From Candidatus Gemmiger stercoripullorum (GTDB lineage Bacteria; Bacillota; Clostridia; Oscillospirales; Ruminococcaceae), in contig DWXD01000038.1 in assembly GCA_019119365.1 (NCBI GenBank), positions 1-38,998 on the forward strand: a stretch of DNA of 38,998 nt, given 5' to 3'. The notes below the pieces were generated by a model. It saw only the letters and a list, made by a program, of their open reading frames with translations, was not told the DNA's origin and made no database searches. The position numbers and the translations under genes were made by a program. Below, in pieces: positions 1-7,448 of this stretch (positions are counted from its first letter, which is position 1; each line of letters begins with the position of its first letter).

Positions 1-126
1 ACTTTCCAGCCCAAAAAGCGTCAGCGCAGCCGCGTCCATGGCTTTTTGAAGCGTATGGCCAGCAAGAACGGCCGCAAGGTCATTGCCCGCCGCCGCGCCA
101 AGGGCCGCAAGAGCCTGACCGTCTGA
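1..126 (+). CDS. rpmH: 50S ribosomal protein L34 (5'-truncated by window edge)
   Basis: The frame is open from base 1 and ends in TGA at 124-126, giving 41 residues of a very basic protein. The visible part carries the L34 signature [17 protein letters not shown], then a run of Arg/Lys and the KGRKSLTV tail. L34 is normally 44-46 residues, so only about 3-4 N-terminal residues lie outside the window. It is a structural protein of the large ribosomal subunit. It is followed by a hairpin terminator and then rnpA, the usual Firmicute order next to dnaA/oriC. Identification is secure; the start codon cannot be seen. Confidence 0.96.
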   Translation, partial: TFQPKKRQRSRVHGFLKRMASKNGRKVIARRRAKGRKSLTV

Positions 127-157
127 TCGAAGGGCAATTGCAAAACTAAAGCACGAA

Positions 158-190
158 GGCCGCTGAAATGAACATTCAGCGGCCTTTTTT
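158..190 (+). terminator. Rho-independent terminator between rpmH and rnpA
   Basis: A perfect 10-bp stem GGCCGCTGAA (158-167) pairs with TTCAGCGGCC (175-184) around a 7-nt loop and is followed by six T (185-190). It ends only 10 nt before the rnpA start, so rnpA and the genes behind it probably depend on read-through or on a promoter not recognised here. This fits the far lower need for RNase P protein than for L34. Confidence 0.85.
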
Positions 191-200
191 GGTAGAATTT

Positions 201-584
201 ATGAAATACCGCGTATTGAACAAAAACCGGGAATTCACCCGCCTGTACGCCCGCGGCAAAAGCTATGTGCACCCGCATCTGGTGCTGTATGTGGCCAAAA
301 ACCGCCTGGGCGTCACGCGCGTGGGGTTGACCGCCACCAAAAAGGTCGGCGGCGCCGTGCAGCGCAACCGCGCCCGCCGCGTGATGCGCGCCGCTTTGGT
401 GGAAAACCTCTCGCCAAACAGCGGCGGATATGATATAATCTTAGTGGCGCGCGCCCGCACGCCTCACCTGAAAAGCACGCAGGTCAGCCGCACGCTGGCC
501 GTGCTGCTGAAAAAAGCCGGCCTGCCGGTGCGCAGGCCGCAGCCCGCCCCGCCGCCCCCGGCCGCGCCGGGGGACAGGCCGTGA
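201..584 (+). CDS. rnpA: Ribonuclease P protein component
   Basis: 127 residues. RnpA binds the catalytic RNase P RNA and helps cleave the 5' leader from pre-tRNAs. The sequence begins [19 protein letters not shown] and carries the family RNR box ([12 protein letters not shown], about residues 54-65) and a basic central cleft region. The ATG at 201 is chosen because an upstream in-frame ATG (168) lies inside the terminator hairpin. No strong ribosome-binding site is visible (GGTAG at 191-195). The C-terminus is a proline/alanine-rich extension after the conserved fold. The gene overlaps yidD by 4 nt (GTGA), implying translational coupling. Confidence 0.93.
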   Translation: MKYRVLNKNREFTRLYARGKSYVHPHLVLYVAKNRLGVTRVGLTATKKVGGAVQRNRARRVMRAALVENLSPNSGGYDIILVARARTPHLKSTQVSRTLAVLLKKAGLPVRRPQPAPPPPAAPGDRP

Positions 585-841
585 TCGCGGCGGCGCTCGT
601 GCGGCTGATCCGCCTGTACCAGCGGCACATCAGCCCGCATCTGGGGCGCCATTGCCGTTTTGTGCCCACCTGCAGCCAGTACGCCGTCGAGGCGCTGCAA
701 ACGCACGGCGCGCTCAAGGGCACGGTGCTGGCGGTCTGGCGCATTCTGCGCTGCAACCCGCTCGGGCGTTTCGGGTTCGACCCCGTGCCGCCCAAAGGGC
801 GCTGGCGCAGCCCGGACCGCCGCCTCACGCGCGAAAAATAG
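581..841 (+). CDS. yidD: Membrane protein insertion efficiency factor YidD
   Basis: 86 residues, typical for the family (about 70-90). YidD is a small membrane-associated protein that assists the YidC insertase. Visible hallmarks are [27 protein letters not shown] near the N-terminus and the paired cysteines CRF-PTCSQYA and [15 protein letters not shown] further on. The GTG start overlaps the rnpA stop (581-584). It sits in the conserved rnpA-yidD-yidC order, which strongly supports the call. Confidence 0.95.
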   Translation: MIAAALVRLIRLYQRHISPHLGRHCRFVPTCSQYAVEALQTHGALKGTVLAVWRILRCNPLGRFGFDPVPPKGRWRSPDRRLTREK

Positions 842-947
842 GGCGCGGGGCGTTTCTTTCCTTTGCTTCTCATGTCTTTGCCCTGCGCGGTAAAGACCTA
901 CGAAATAAAAAATCTAATTGCCTTGGGCGCAGCCGGGGCGGAATGGA

Positions 948-2015
948 ATGACTATGGGTTTTCTCGCGTTTATCCTCGGCCCGCTGATGGCGCTTTTGTA
1001 TCAGCTCATCCCCAACTATGCGGTCACGATGATCGTGTTCACCGTGCTCGTGCGCGTGGCCATGCTGCCGCTGGCCATCAAGCAGCAGAAATCGACGGCC
1101 AAAATGTCGGTGTATCAGCCGCTGCTCAATGAGATCCAGGAAAAGTACAAGAACAACCGGGAAAAGCAGAGCGAAGAGCTGATGAAGATGCAGCAGGAGC
1201 TCGGCTATAACCCGATGTCCGGCTGCCTGCCGATGCTCGTCAACATCCTTGTGATGTTCGGCATCATCGAGGTCGTCTACCGCCCGGCGCAGTACATCCT
1301 GGGCCTTTCGGTGGACAGCATCACCGCTGCCTGCGAGCAGCTCGGCATCGCCACCAACAACGTGACCATGATGCAGAGCCAGCTCATCAGCGCCATCCAG
1401 GGCGGGGCCACCTGCAGCGCCCTGACCGCGGAGCAGCTGGCCAAGATCCAGGACTTCAACACGACGTTCCTGGGCATGAACATGCTGGGCACCGCCGGGT
1501 TCCAGCTTTCCCCGCTCGTTGTGTTCCCGATCCTCGCTTCGGCTACCATGATCCTGTCCTATGCCGTCACCAACAAGCTGTCCGGCATGGGCGGCCAGAT
1601 GCAGGGCAGCATGAAGGTTATGATGTGGGTCATGAACCTGATGTTCGTCTGGTTCTGCTTCTCCGCCCCCGTCGGCTTCTGCCTGTACTACACGGCTTCC
1701 AACATCTGCCAGCTGGGCCAGAGCTTTTTGACCTACCGCATCTACAGCCCGGACAAGTTCAAGGCCGAGTACGAGGCCGAGCTCGCCGCCAAGAAAGCGG
1801 CCAAAAAGGCCATGACCACCGTGCAGGTTGAAGAAAAGGGCGAGGTTGTGGAGAAAAAGGTCAACCGCTATGAGCTCAACAAGATGCGCATGGCCCAGGC
1901 GCGCGAACTGGACGCCGCCAAATATGCGGACGACCGCACCACGCCGCTGACCCCGGCCGAGAAAGAGGCCATCGAGGCCGAGAAGGCCGCCGCGAAAGGC
2001 CGCCGCAAAAAGTAA
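948..2015 (+). CDS. yidC: YidC/Oxa1 family membrane protein insertase
   Basis: 355 residues from the ATG at 948; an ATG at 954 is an alternative and a TTG at 918 is less likely. YidC inserts and folds inner-membrane proteins with or without SecYEG. The first hydrophobic stretch begins at once (FLAFILGPLMALLYQLI), followed by the conserved RVAMLPLAIKQQKSTAKM block with the family's arginine in the groove, a long charged cytoplasmic hairpin (EKYKNNREKQSEELMKMQQELG), and three or four further hydrophobic segments. Unlike B. subtilis SpoIIIJ/YqjG, no lipobox or cleavable signal is visible. The tail is Lys/Glu/Ala-rich. A 106-nt gap separates it from yidD, and khpB follows after 85 nt. Confidence 0.93.
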   Translation: MTMGFLAFILGPLMALLYQLIPNYAVTMIVFTVLVRVAMLPLAIKQQKSTAKMSVYQPLLNEIQEKYKNNREKQSEELMKMQQELGYNPMSGCLPMLVNILVMFGIIEVVYRPAQYILGLSVDSITAACEQLGIATNNVTMMQSQLISAIQGGATCSALTAEQLAKIQDFNTTFLGMNMLGTAGFQLSPLVVFPILASATMILSYAVTNKLSGMGGQMQGSMKVMMWVMNLMFVWFCFSAPVGFCLYYTASNICQLGQSFLTYRIYSPDKFKAEYEAELAAKKAAKKAMTTVQVEEKGEVVEKKVNRYELNKMRMAQARELDAAKYADDRTTPLTPAEKEAIEAEKAAAKGRRKK

Positions 2016-2100
2016 GGCGGAAACAGGCACAAAACGCGGGGCCAGGACCCCGCCGGAATAAAGAAAGCCCCCAACGGGGCAGATAAGGGAGGAAGTCACC

Positions 2101-3204
2101 ATGCGTGAGATCGAAATGACCGCCAAGACCGTGGAGGAGGCTGTCGAGGCCGCCTGCCGCGCGCTGGGCGTCGACCGCGACGACCTGGGCGTCAGCTACG
2201 AAGTGCTGGAGTTCCCGGCCCGCCGCCTGTTCAAGAGCATCCCGGCCAAGGTCCGGGTGACGGTGGAGGAGCCCGAAGCCCCCGCGGCCCCGGCCGCCCA
2301 GCCCGCGCCCGCCGCGCCGGAAACGGCCGCTGCGCCCGCCCCGGCCCCCGCCGAAGCCCCGGCGGCCGAGCGCGCCGAAGCCCCGGCGCCCGCGCCTGCG
2401 GAGGCGGACGCCGCCGAGACGCCGCTGGACATCGCCGCCGACGAGCAGCTGCAGGCCGCCGTCGATTATCTGACGCCCATCTTCACGCTGCTGGGCGCGA
2501 AGGACTTTGCCTTCAGCGCCGTCAAGCAGGGCGAAGCCACCATCCTGCGCGTGCAGGGCGAGCACCTCGGCGCGCTGATCGGCCGCCGCGGCGAGACGAT
2601 GGAGAGCCTGTCCTACCTGGCGAGCCTTGTCGTCAACCGCATGGACGGCCCCTATGTCAAGCTGGGCATCGACGTGGGCGGCTACCGCGGCAAGCGCGAG
2701 GGCGACCTGTACGCCCTGGCCCGCCGCATTGCCGAGCGCGTGCAGCGCACCGGCTGCTGCTACGAGATGGAGCCGATGAACCCGTATGAGCGGCACATCA
2801 TCCACACCGCCATCTCGGCCATCGAGGGCGTGCGCAGCGAGAGCAAGGGCGAGGGCAACGACCGCCGCGTCGTCATCTATTCGACCGACCCCGACGCCAG
2901 CAACCTGCCCGACCGTGAGAGCGCCGGCCGCCGCCGTGGCCCCCGCCGTGACGGCCGCGGCCCCCGCCGCGACGACCGCCGGGGCCGTGGCAACGGGCGC
3001 GGCAACGGGCGCGGCAATGGCCGCCGCGAGGGCGGCCGCGGACCCCGCGGCTATGGCAAGGGCCCGCGCCCGTCCAGCGTGCCCGCGCGTGAGTTCGCCG
3101 ACGCCCCGCGCGACCCCGAAGCCAAGCCCCAGGCCCCGGCCACGACCCACCGCATCCACGACGACGGCGACGATTTCGCCATGTTCGGCAAGATCGAGCT
3201 GTAA
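2101..3204 (+). CDS. khpB: RNA-binding protein KhpB (Jag/SpoIIIJ-associated)
   Basis: 367 residues, with a strong AGGGAGG ribosome-binding site about 6 nt before the ATG. Domain order: Jag-N (about residues 1-55, MREIEMTAKTVEEAVEAACR), a Pro/Ala/Glu low-complexity linker (about 57-110), a KH domain with the GxxG loop (LIGRRGETMESLSYLASL, about 160-177), an R3H domain (NPYERHIIHTAISAIEGV), and an Arg/Gly-rich tail of about 90 residues with RGNG repeats. Jag proteins are usually 200-250 residues, so linker and tail are expansions. KhpB pairs with KhpA as a global RNA chaperone affecting cell size and division in Firmicutes. The neighbourhood after yidC is canonical. Confidence 0.94.
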   Translation: MREIEMTAKTVEEAVEAACRALGVDRDDLGVSYEVLEFPARRLFKSIPAKVRVTVEEPEAPAAPAAQPAPAAPETAAAPAPAPAEAPAAERAEAPAPAPAEADAAETPLDIAADEQLQAAVDYLTPIFTLLGAKDFAFSAVKQGEATILRVQGEHLGALIGRRGETMESLSYLASLVVNRMDGPYVKLGIDVGGYRGKREGDLYALARRIAERVQRTGCCYEMEPMNPYERHIIHTAISAIEGVRSESKGEGNDRRVVIYSTDPDASNLPDRESAGRRRGPRRDGRGPRRDDRRGRGNGRGNGRGNGRREGGRGPRGYGKGPRPSSVPAREFADAPRDPEAKPQAPATTHRIHDDGDDFAMFGKIEL

Positions 3205-3223
3205 TTAAGGCCACCCTGCAAAC

Positions 3224-3260
3224 AAAACCGGCAGCCCCGCGCGGGCTGCCGGTTTTTGTT
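3224..3260 (+). terminator. Terminator after khpB
   Basis: The inverted repeat ACCGGCAGCCC / GGGCTGCCGGT closes a short GC loop and runs into TTTTTG followed by TTTG repeats. It closes the rpmH-khpB block 20 nt after the khpB stop. Confidence 0.85.
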
Positions 3261-3282
3261 TGTTTGTTTGTTTGTTTGTTTG
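3259..3282 (+). repeat. (TTTG)6 tetranucleotide microsatellite
   Basis: Six perfect TTTG units directly extend the T-tract of the khpB terminator (TTTTTG at 3253-3258 precedes them). Such tracts change length by slippage. Here a change would alter only the U-rich end of the terminator, so any effect would be on termination strength. Confidence 0.9.
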
Positions 3283-3301
3283 CGGCACACCGCCGCTGGC
3301 C

Positions 3302-3379
3302 GCAGGGGCGGGTTCCCGATCCGCCCGCGGGTGTTTGCGGCGGCGCGGGGTGCGGCGGGATGAGGGCATCCCGCCCTAC
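3302..3379. repeat. REPIN-like hairpin pair A1
   Basis: Left arm with a degenerate GCAGGGG foot and heart TTCCCGAT; right arm GCGGGATGAGGGCATCCCGC ending CCCTAC at 3379. 78 nt in all. Confidence 0.75.
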
Positions 3380-3432
3380 GGCCGCCCGGATGGTTGAGGC
3401 CACCCCGTTTGGTTGGGCGTTAGCCACGGTTT

Positions 3433-3509
3433 GTAGGGGAGGGGCATGCCCCTCCCGCAAGCCTTGCGATGCGGCGGGGTCCCCGGGCCGATATGGAATC
3501 GGCCCCTAC
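3433..3509. repeat. REPIN-like hairpin pair A2
   Basis: GTAGGGG foot with hairpin GGAGGGGCATGCCCCTCC, inner spacer, then hairpin GGGCCGATATGGAATCGGCC ending CCTAC. 77 nt. Confidence 0.85.
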
Positions 3510-3568
3510 AGGGGTTACAGCGCGGCGGGGGTGCATTTTCCCGGTTGGCTGCGGGCCTTCCGGTGGTC

Positions 3569-3709
3569 GTAGGGGAGGGATTTATCCCTCCCGCGGGCGT
3601 TCGCGCCGCCGCAAGGTCTGCGGGACGATCTCCGGCCTAAGAGCCGGGCCTGCGGCCCGGTTGGCCTCCGAAACGCGCCTGCGGGCGCAGTGCGAGCATC
3701 GTCCCCTAC
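3569..3709. repeat. REPIN-like hairpin pair A3 with nested insertion
   Basis: Left arm GGAGGGATTTATCCCTCC after a GTAG foot. The right arm should read as a short GGGACGAT...ATCGTCCC hairpin, but its loop (about 3630-3696) is expanded by roughly 60 nt that themselves contain hairpins (GCCGGGCCTGCGGCCCGG; GCGCCTGCGGGCGC). The pair is 141 nt instead of about 77. Confidence 0.75.
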
Positions 3710-3769
3710 AGGGGTTGCGGCGCGGCGGGGGTGCATTTTCCCGGTTGGCCGCCGTGTTTGCCCGGCCCT

Positions 3770-3869
3770 GTAGGGCGGGCGTTCACGCCCGCCGCACATT
3801 GGCAATTTCAAAAAACGGCGCCTTGTGCCGACGCGGGGGGGGCGGCGGGATGAGGGCATCCCGCCCTAC
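3770..3869. repeat. REPIN-like hairpin pair A4
   Basis: Left arm GTAGGG plus GCGGGCGTTCACGCCCGC, a longer inner spacer with a TTGGCAATTTCAAAA stretch, then right arm GCGGGATGAGGGCATCCCGC ending CCCTAC. 100 nt. The long spacer is shared, inverted, with the pair at 13649-13745. A truncated copy of the left arm recurs at 3895-3911 beside the argF stop. Confidence 0.8.
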
Positions 3870-3917
3870 GGCCGCCCGGGCGGTTGCGGCCATTCGTTCA
3901 CGCCCGCCGCATGTTGC

Positions 3918-4916
3918 TCAAACGCCGCCCAGCGTTGCGGCCATGACGGCTTTGATCGTGTGCATACGGTTGCCGGCTTCGGCAAACACGAGCGACTGCG
4001 GACCCTCGAACACTTCGTCGGTCACTTCCATGGCGTCGCGGCCGAACTTTTCGCCCATCTCCTTGCCAACGGCCGTTTTGTGGTCGTGGTAGGCGGGCAG
4101 GCAGTGCATGAACACGGCCTGCGGCCCGGCGGCGGCCATCAGCGCGGCGTTGACCTGGTAGGGCGCCAGCGCCGCAATGCGCTCGGCCCAGACCGCCTCG
4201 GGCTCGCCCATGCTCACCCACACATCGGTGTACAGCACATCGGCCCCGGCCACGGCGGCGGTGTCCTCGGTCAGCGTCACGCTGCCGCCGCTCGCCGCGG
4301 CAAAGGCGCGGCAGCGTTCCACAAGGGCCGCGTCCGGCCAGTAGGCTTTGGGCGCGCAGGCCGTAAAGTGCAGGCCCATCTTGGCGCAGCCGATCATCAG
4401 CGAATTGCCCATGTTGTAGCGCGCGTCGCCCAAATAGACAAAGCGCAGGCTCGCCAGGCGGCCGAAATGCTCCTGCAGCGTCAAAAAGTCGGCCAGGATC
4501 TGGGTGGGGTGATACTCGTTGGTCAGGCCGTTCCACACCGGCACGGCGGCGTAGTCGGCCAGCTCCTGCACAATGGCCTGGCCGAAACCGCGGTACTCGA
4601 TGCCGTCGAACATTTCGGACAAAACGCGCGCGGTGTCGGCAATGGATTCCTTTTTGCCGATCTGGCTGCCGGTGGGGTCCAGGTAGGTCGTGCCCATGCC
4701 AAGGTCGTGCGCCGCGACCTCGAACGCGCAGCGCGTGCGGGTGGATGTTTTTTCAAAAATCAGCGCGACGTTTTTGCCGCGCAGGCTGGCGTGCGGCACG
4801 CCCGCTTTCTTTTTGGCCTTGAGGTCGGCCGCCAGCGCCAGCAGCGCGGCGATCTCGGCGGGGGTATAGTCCAGCAGGGTCAGGAAATCCCGCCCTTTGA
4901 AAGTCTGGTAGTCCAT
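3918..4916 (-). CDS. argF: Ornithine carbamoyltransferase
   Basis: 332 residues, the usual length. It transfers carbamoyl phosphate to ornithine to give citrulline (arginine synthesis). The carbamoyl-phosphate motif STRTR ([13 protein letters not shown], about residues 52-64), the HPTQ motif ([12 protein letters not shown]) and the ornithine-site motif HCLPA ([13 protein letters not shown], about 270-282) are intact. The ATG at 4914-4916 is preceded by CAAAGGAGCG, so the longer upstream frame is rejected. It has its own promoter and a candidate ArgR site, favouring the biosynthetic name argF over arcB, since no arcA/arcC genes are near. It is one of only two - strand genes in the window. Confidence 0.95.
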   Translation of the reverse strand: MDYQTFKGRDFLTLLDYTPAEIAALLALAADLKAKKKAGVPHASLRGKNVALIFEKTSTRTRCAFEVAAHDLGMGTTYLDPTGSQIGKKESIADTARVLSEMFDGIEYRGFGQAIVQELADYAAVPVWNGLTNEYHPTQILADFLTLQEHFGRLASLRFVYLGDARYNMGNSLMIGCAKMGLHFTACAPKAYWPDAALVERCRAFAAASGGSVTLTEDTAAVAGADVLYTDVWVSMGEPEAVWAERIAALAPYQVNAALMAAAGPQAVFMHCLPAYHDHKTAVGKEMGEKFGRDAMEVTDEVFEGPQSLVFAEAGNRMHTIKAVMAATLGGV

Positions 4917-4933
4917 GGTGCGCTCCTTTGCAG

Positions 4934-4951
4934 AATGAATAAAATTACAGT
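4934..4951 (-). promoter_or_regulatory. Candidate ArgR operator (ARG box)
   Basis: AATGAATAAAATTACAGT on the + strand closely matches the Bacillus-type ARG box (CATGAATAAAAATKCAAKT). It lies between the argF -10 box and the start codon, where ArgR binding would block transcription. An adjacent imperfect palindrome TGTATGAATGATTATACA (4953-4970), overlapping the -10 box, could be the second box of a pair. Function is inferred from position and match only. Confidence 0.55.
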
Positions 4952-4962
4952 ATGTATGAATG

Positions 4963-4991
4963 ATTATACAACAACGCGGGCCCGGATGCAA
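4963..4991 (-). promoter_or_regulatory. argF promoter
   Basis: On the - strand, -35 TTGCAT (4991-4986) and -10 TATAAT (4968-4963) are separated by exactly 17 nt, 47 nt before the argF start. Confidence 0.8.
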
Positions 4992-5020
4992 GAAATTTTC
5001 GGCGGGCGGGCGCAGCGGGC

Positions 5021-5049
5021 TTTTCATTTGGCGGCGGGTGCGGTATACT
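5021..5049 (+). promoter_or_regulatory. Candidate promoter for the galM-like operon
   Basis: TTTTCA (5021-5026), a 17-nt spacer and TATACT (5044-5049) lie 88 nt before the start at 5138. It is divergent from, and close to, the argF promoter. The -35 box is weak. Confidence 0.5.
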
Positions 5050-5137
5050 GGTTAAAAACATGCGCGCGCCGGGGGAACCGGCGCCCGGGCATTTTTGCTT
5101 TTCAATGTGATCCCATACCGTTTCAGGAGGTATCTTT

Positions 5138-6022
5138 ATGCGTTATACGGTCGAAAATGACGAACTGCGCCTGACCGTGGACAGCCACGGGGCCGAGGCG
5201 GTCAGCGCCGTCAACAAGCGCACCGGGGCCGAGATGCTCTGGCAGGCGGACCCGGCGGTCTGGGGGCGGCATGCGCCGATCCTTTTCCCCTACACCGGCA
5301 AACTGACCGGCGGCAGGCTGGAGGCCAAGGGCCGGACCTATGCGGGCGGCCAGCACGGCTTTGCCCGCGACGTGGAGCATGCGCTTGTGCGGCAGGAGGC
5401 CGATACGCTTGTGCTGGAGCTGCGCGCAAATGAGGAAACGCTGGCCAAATGGCCGTATGCGTTCGTGCTGCGCTCGACCTTCCGGCTGGAGGGCAAAACC
5501 GTGCACCACACGCTGTGCGTGGAAAACCCGACGGAGGAGGAGCTGCGCTTCGGCATCGGCTACCACCCGGCGTTCAACGTGCCGTTTGACGGCGCGCACA
5601 CCATCACCGACTATGAGTTCCGCTTTGACGCGCTCGAAAGCCCGCTGTGCGTCAGCGCCCGGCCGGATGGCCTGCTCAACGGCACCGATTATTACCTGGC
5701 GCGCAACACAAAGACCATCCCGCTGACCGAAACGCTGTTCGACAACGACAGCCACTGCATGGTCAACCTGCGCAGCCATACCCTTGCCCTTGTGGAGAAA
5801 GACAGCGGCCGCCAGGTGCGCTGCAACATCGAGGGCTACCCCTATGTGCTGATCTGGTCGTCTGCCAACGCCAAGCCGTGGCGGTTTGTGTGCATCGAGC
5901 CGTGGCACAGCCTGCCCGGCGAGGAGAACGGCCCGCTCGCGTGGGACCAGCGCCCCTGCGCGGCCAGCCTGGCCAAAGGCGAAAGCTGGTCCACGACGCT
6001 TTCGACCACCTTCGACCGGTAA
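5138..6022 (+). CDS. Aldose 1-epimerase family protein (LacX type)
   Basis: 294 residues with a perfect AGGAGG ribosome-binding site. Members interconvert anomers of free or phosphorylated sugars in the cytoplasm. Family signatures: N-terminal SHGAEAVSAVNKRTGAEMLWQADPAVWGRHAPILFP, a histidine in GQHGFARD (about residue 72), the second active-site histidine in GYHPAFNVPF (about 143), and EPWHSLPGEEN near the C-terminus. The pattern fits the LacX/YeaD-like branch rather than classical GalM, so the exact sugar is unknown. It is followed after 4 nt by an RNA methyltransferase gene, an operon partner without obvious metabolic link. Confidence 0.88.
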   Translation: MRYTVENDELRLTVDSHGAEAVSAVNKRTGAEMLWQADPAVWGRHAPILFPYTGKLTGGRLEAKGRTYAGGQHGFARDVEHALVRQEADTLVLELRANEETLAKWPYAFVLRSTFRLEGKTVHHTLCVENPTEEELRFGIGYHPAFNVPFDGAHTITDYEFRFDALESPLCVSARPDGLLNGTDYYLARNTKTIPLTETLFDNDSHCMVNLRSHTLALVEKDSGRQVRCNIEGYPYVLIWSSANAKPWRFVCIEPWHSLPGEENGPLAWDQRPCAASLAKGESWSTTLSTTFDR

Positions 6023-6026
6023 CGCC

Positions 6027-6848
6027 ATGCGCATCATTGAACTGCAAAACCTGGACGACCCGGGGCTCGACGTTTACGCCCGCCTGACCGAAGCGCAGCT
6101 GCGCAGCCGCGTGGAACCGGCGCGCGGGGTGTTCATTGCCGAAAGCCCCAAGGTCATTGCCAGCGCGCTGGACGCCGGGCTGCAGCCGGTCTCGCTGCTG
6201 ATGGAGCGCCGCTGGATCGAGGGCGGCGCGCGCGGCCTGCTCGCCCGCTGCGGGGATATCCCCGTCTACACCGGCGAGCGCGCGCTGCTGGCGCAGCTGA
6301 CCGGCTACACGCTGACGCGCGGCGTGCTGTGCGCCATGCGCCGCCCGGCCCCGCGCACGCCGGAGGAGGTCTGCGCCGGGACGCGCCGGGTGGCGGTGCT
6401 GGAAGACATCGCCGATTCCACCAACGTCGGCGCGATTATCCGCAGCGCCGCGGCGCTGGGCGTCGACGCGGTGCTGCTGAGCCCCGGCTGCTGCGACCCG
6501 CTGTGCCGCCGCGCCGTGCGCGTGAGCATGGGCACGGTGTTTGCGCTGCCCTGGGCGCGCCTGGGCGAGACGGCGGCCGGCTGGCCCGGCGCGGGCCTTG
6601 ACCGCCTGCGCGCCATGGGCTTTGCCACGGCGGCGCTGGCGCTGCGGGACGACAGCCTGCCCATCGACGCGCCCGCGCTGCGCGCCGCGCCGCGCCTGGC
6701 CATGCTGCTGGGCACCGAGGGCGACGGCCTGCGGCCCGAGACCGTCGCGGCCTGCGATTATACCGCGCGCATCCCGATGCACCGCGGCGTCGATTCGCTC
6801 AATGTGGCCGCCGCGGCGGCCGTGGCTTTCTGGGAACTGACCCGATAA
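6027..6848 (+). CDS. SpoU/TrmH-family RNA 2'-O-methyltransferase
   Basis: 273 residues. These enzymes methylate ribose 2'-OH groups in rRNA or tRNA with S-adenosylmethionine through a C-terminal trefoil-knot (SPOUT) domain. Motif 1 is visible as LEDIADSTNVGAIIRSAAALG (about residues 129-149), motif 2 as AMLLGTEGDGL (about 226-236) and motif 3 as IPMHRGVDSLNVAAAAAVAFWE (about 249-270). An N-terminal substrate-binding domain includes GVFIAESPKVI. The target nucleotide cannot be told from sequence. The ATG lies 4 nt after the epimerase stop, with no obvious Shine-Dalgarno, suggesting coupled translation. Confidence 0.9.
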   Translation: MRIIELQNLDDPGLDVYARLTEAQLRSRVEPARGVFIAESPKVIASALDAGLQPVSLLMERRWIEGGARGLLARCGDIPVYTGERALLAQLTGYTLTRGVLCAMRRPAPRTPEEVCAGTRRVAVLEDIADSTNVGAIIRSAAALGVDAVLLSPGCCDPLCRRAVRVSMGTVFALPWARLGETAAGWPGAGLDRLRAMGFATAALALRDDSLPIDAPALRAAPRLAMLLGTEGDGLRPETVAACDYTARIPMHRGVDSLNVAAAAAVAFWELTR

Positions 6849-6892
6849 AAACCTCCCGCCCCCAACAACACAAACAAAAGAAGGAGCCCCTT

Positions 6893-7432
6893 ATGCAAAC
6901 GACCCCGCACACCCGCCTGCAGCGCATGACGCTGTGCGCATTTTTCGCCGCCCTGACCGCCGTGTGCAGCCAGATCGCGCTGCCCATGCCCTGGGGCGTG
7001 CCGGTCAACCTGGCGCTGCTGGCCGTCTGCCTGGGCGGGGCGCTGCTGGGCCCTGTGTGGGGCACGGCCAGCCAGGCCGTTTACCTGCTGCTGGCGGCGG
7101 CCGGTGTGCCGGTGCTGGCGGGGCTTTCCGGCGGCCCGGCGGCGCTGTTCGGGCTCACGGGCGGCTATGCCGCCGGGTACCTGCTGGCGGCGCTGCTCAC
7201 CGCCGTGCTGGCCGGGCGGCGGGCCGGGTTCGCGCGGCTGTGCGCGGCCATGGCCGCGGGCTGCCTGGGGTGCTATGCGCTGGGCACCGTTTGGTTCGTG
7301 GCCGTCAGCGGCAACAGTGTGTGGCAGAGCCTGGCGCTGTGCGTGCTGCCCTATCTGCCCGGCGACGCCGCCAAGGTCGCCGCGGCCGCGTGGCTGGCGC
7401 GGCGGCTGCGCCGCGCGCTGCCCGGCCTGTAA
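6893..7432 (+). CDS. bioY: Biotin transporter BioY
   Basis: 179 residues, standard for BioY, the membrane S component of ECF-type biotin uptake. It begins with a short cytoplasmic tail, then LCAFFAALTAVCSQIALPMPWGVPVNLALLAVCLGGALLGP; six hydrophobic segments in all can be traced. Family features include the PxPWGVPVNL loop, the glycine-rich GGPAALFGLTGGYAAGYLLA segment and the C-terminal LPYLPGDAAKVAAAAWLA (LxGD(x)xK) motif. A strong AGAAGGAG ribosome-binding site is present. No BirA operator or BioY partner genes (ecfA/ecfT) are visible nearby, so it may share a general ECF module or act alone. Confidence 0.93.
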   Translation: MQTTPHTRLQRMTLCAFFAALTAVCSQIALPMPWGVPVNLALLAVCLGGALLGPVWGTASQAVYLLLAAAGVPVLAGLSGGPAALFGLTGGYAAGYLLAALLTAVLAGRRAGFARLCAAMAAGCLGCYALGTVWFVAVSGNSVWQSLALCVLPYLPGDAAKVAAAAWLARRLRRALPGL

Positions 7433-7448
7433 AAAGGAGGACCGCCCG

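Larger units (their letters stand above)
3302..3911. repeat. Palindrome array A (REPIN-like), gene-free region
   Basis: The stretch between the khpB terminator and the argF stop holds no credible gene. It consists of four inverted hairpin pairs (3302-3379, 3433-3509, 3569-3709, 3770-3869) and a truncated arm (3895-3911), separated by linkers of 53, 59 and 60 nt. Each pair starts with a GTAGGG foot (GCAGGG in the first) and ends with CCCTAC or CCCCTAC. The linkers are homologous to those in arrays B and C. Long open frames crossing it are by-products of GC-rich repeats. Firmicutes usually have mnmE-mnmG-rsmG here, so the array marks a synteny break. Confidence 0.85.

Noticed and set aside
870..2126. 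Long antisense frame opposite yidC (418 codons)
   Set aside because: His/Leu/Val/Gly-biased product typical of antisense frames in GC-rich genes; it covers yidC, which has clear family motifs.
3469..4092. 207-codon frame across array A and into the argF 3' end
   Set aside because: Peptide is made of the same repeat words as arrays B and C and runs antisense into argF.
7104..7448. N-terminal extension of RuvX across bioY
   Set aside because: bioY occupies this region in another frame and RuvX has a good ribosome-binding site before 7449.
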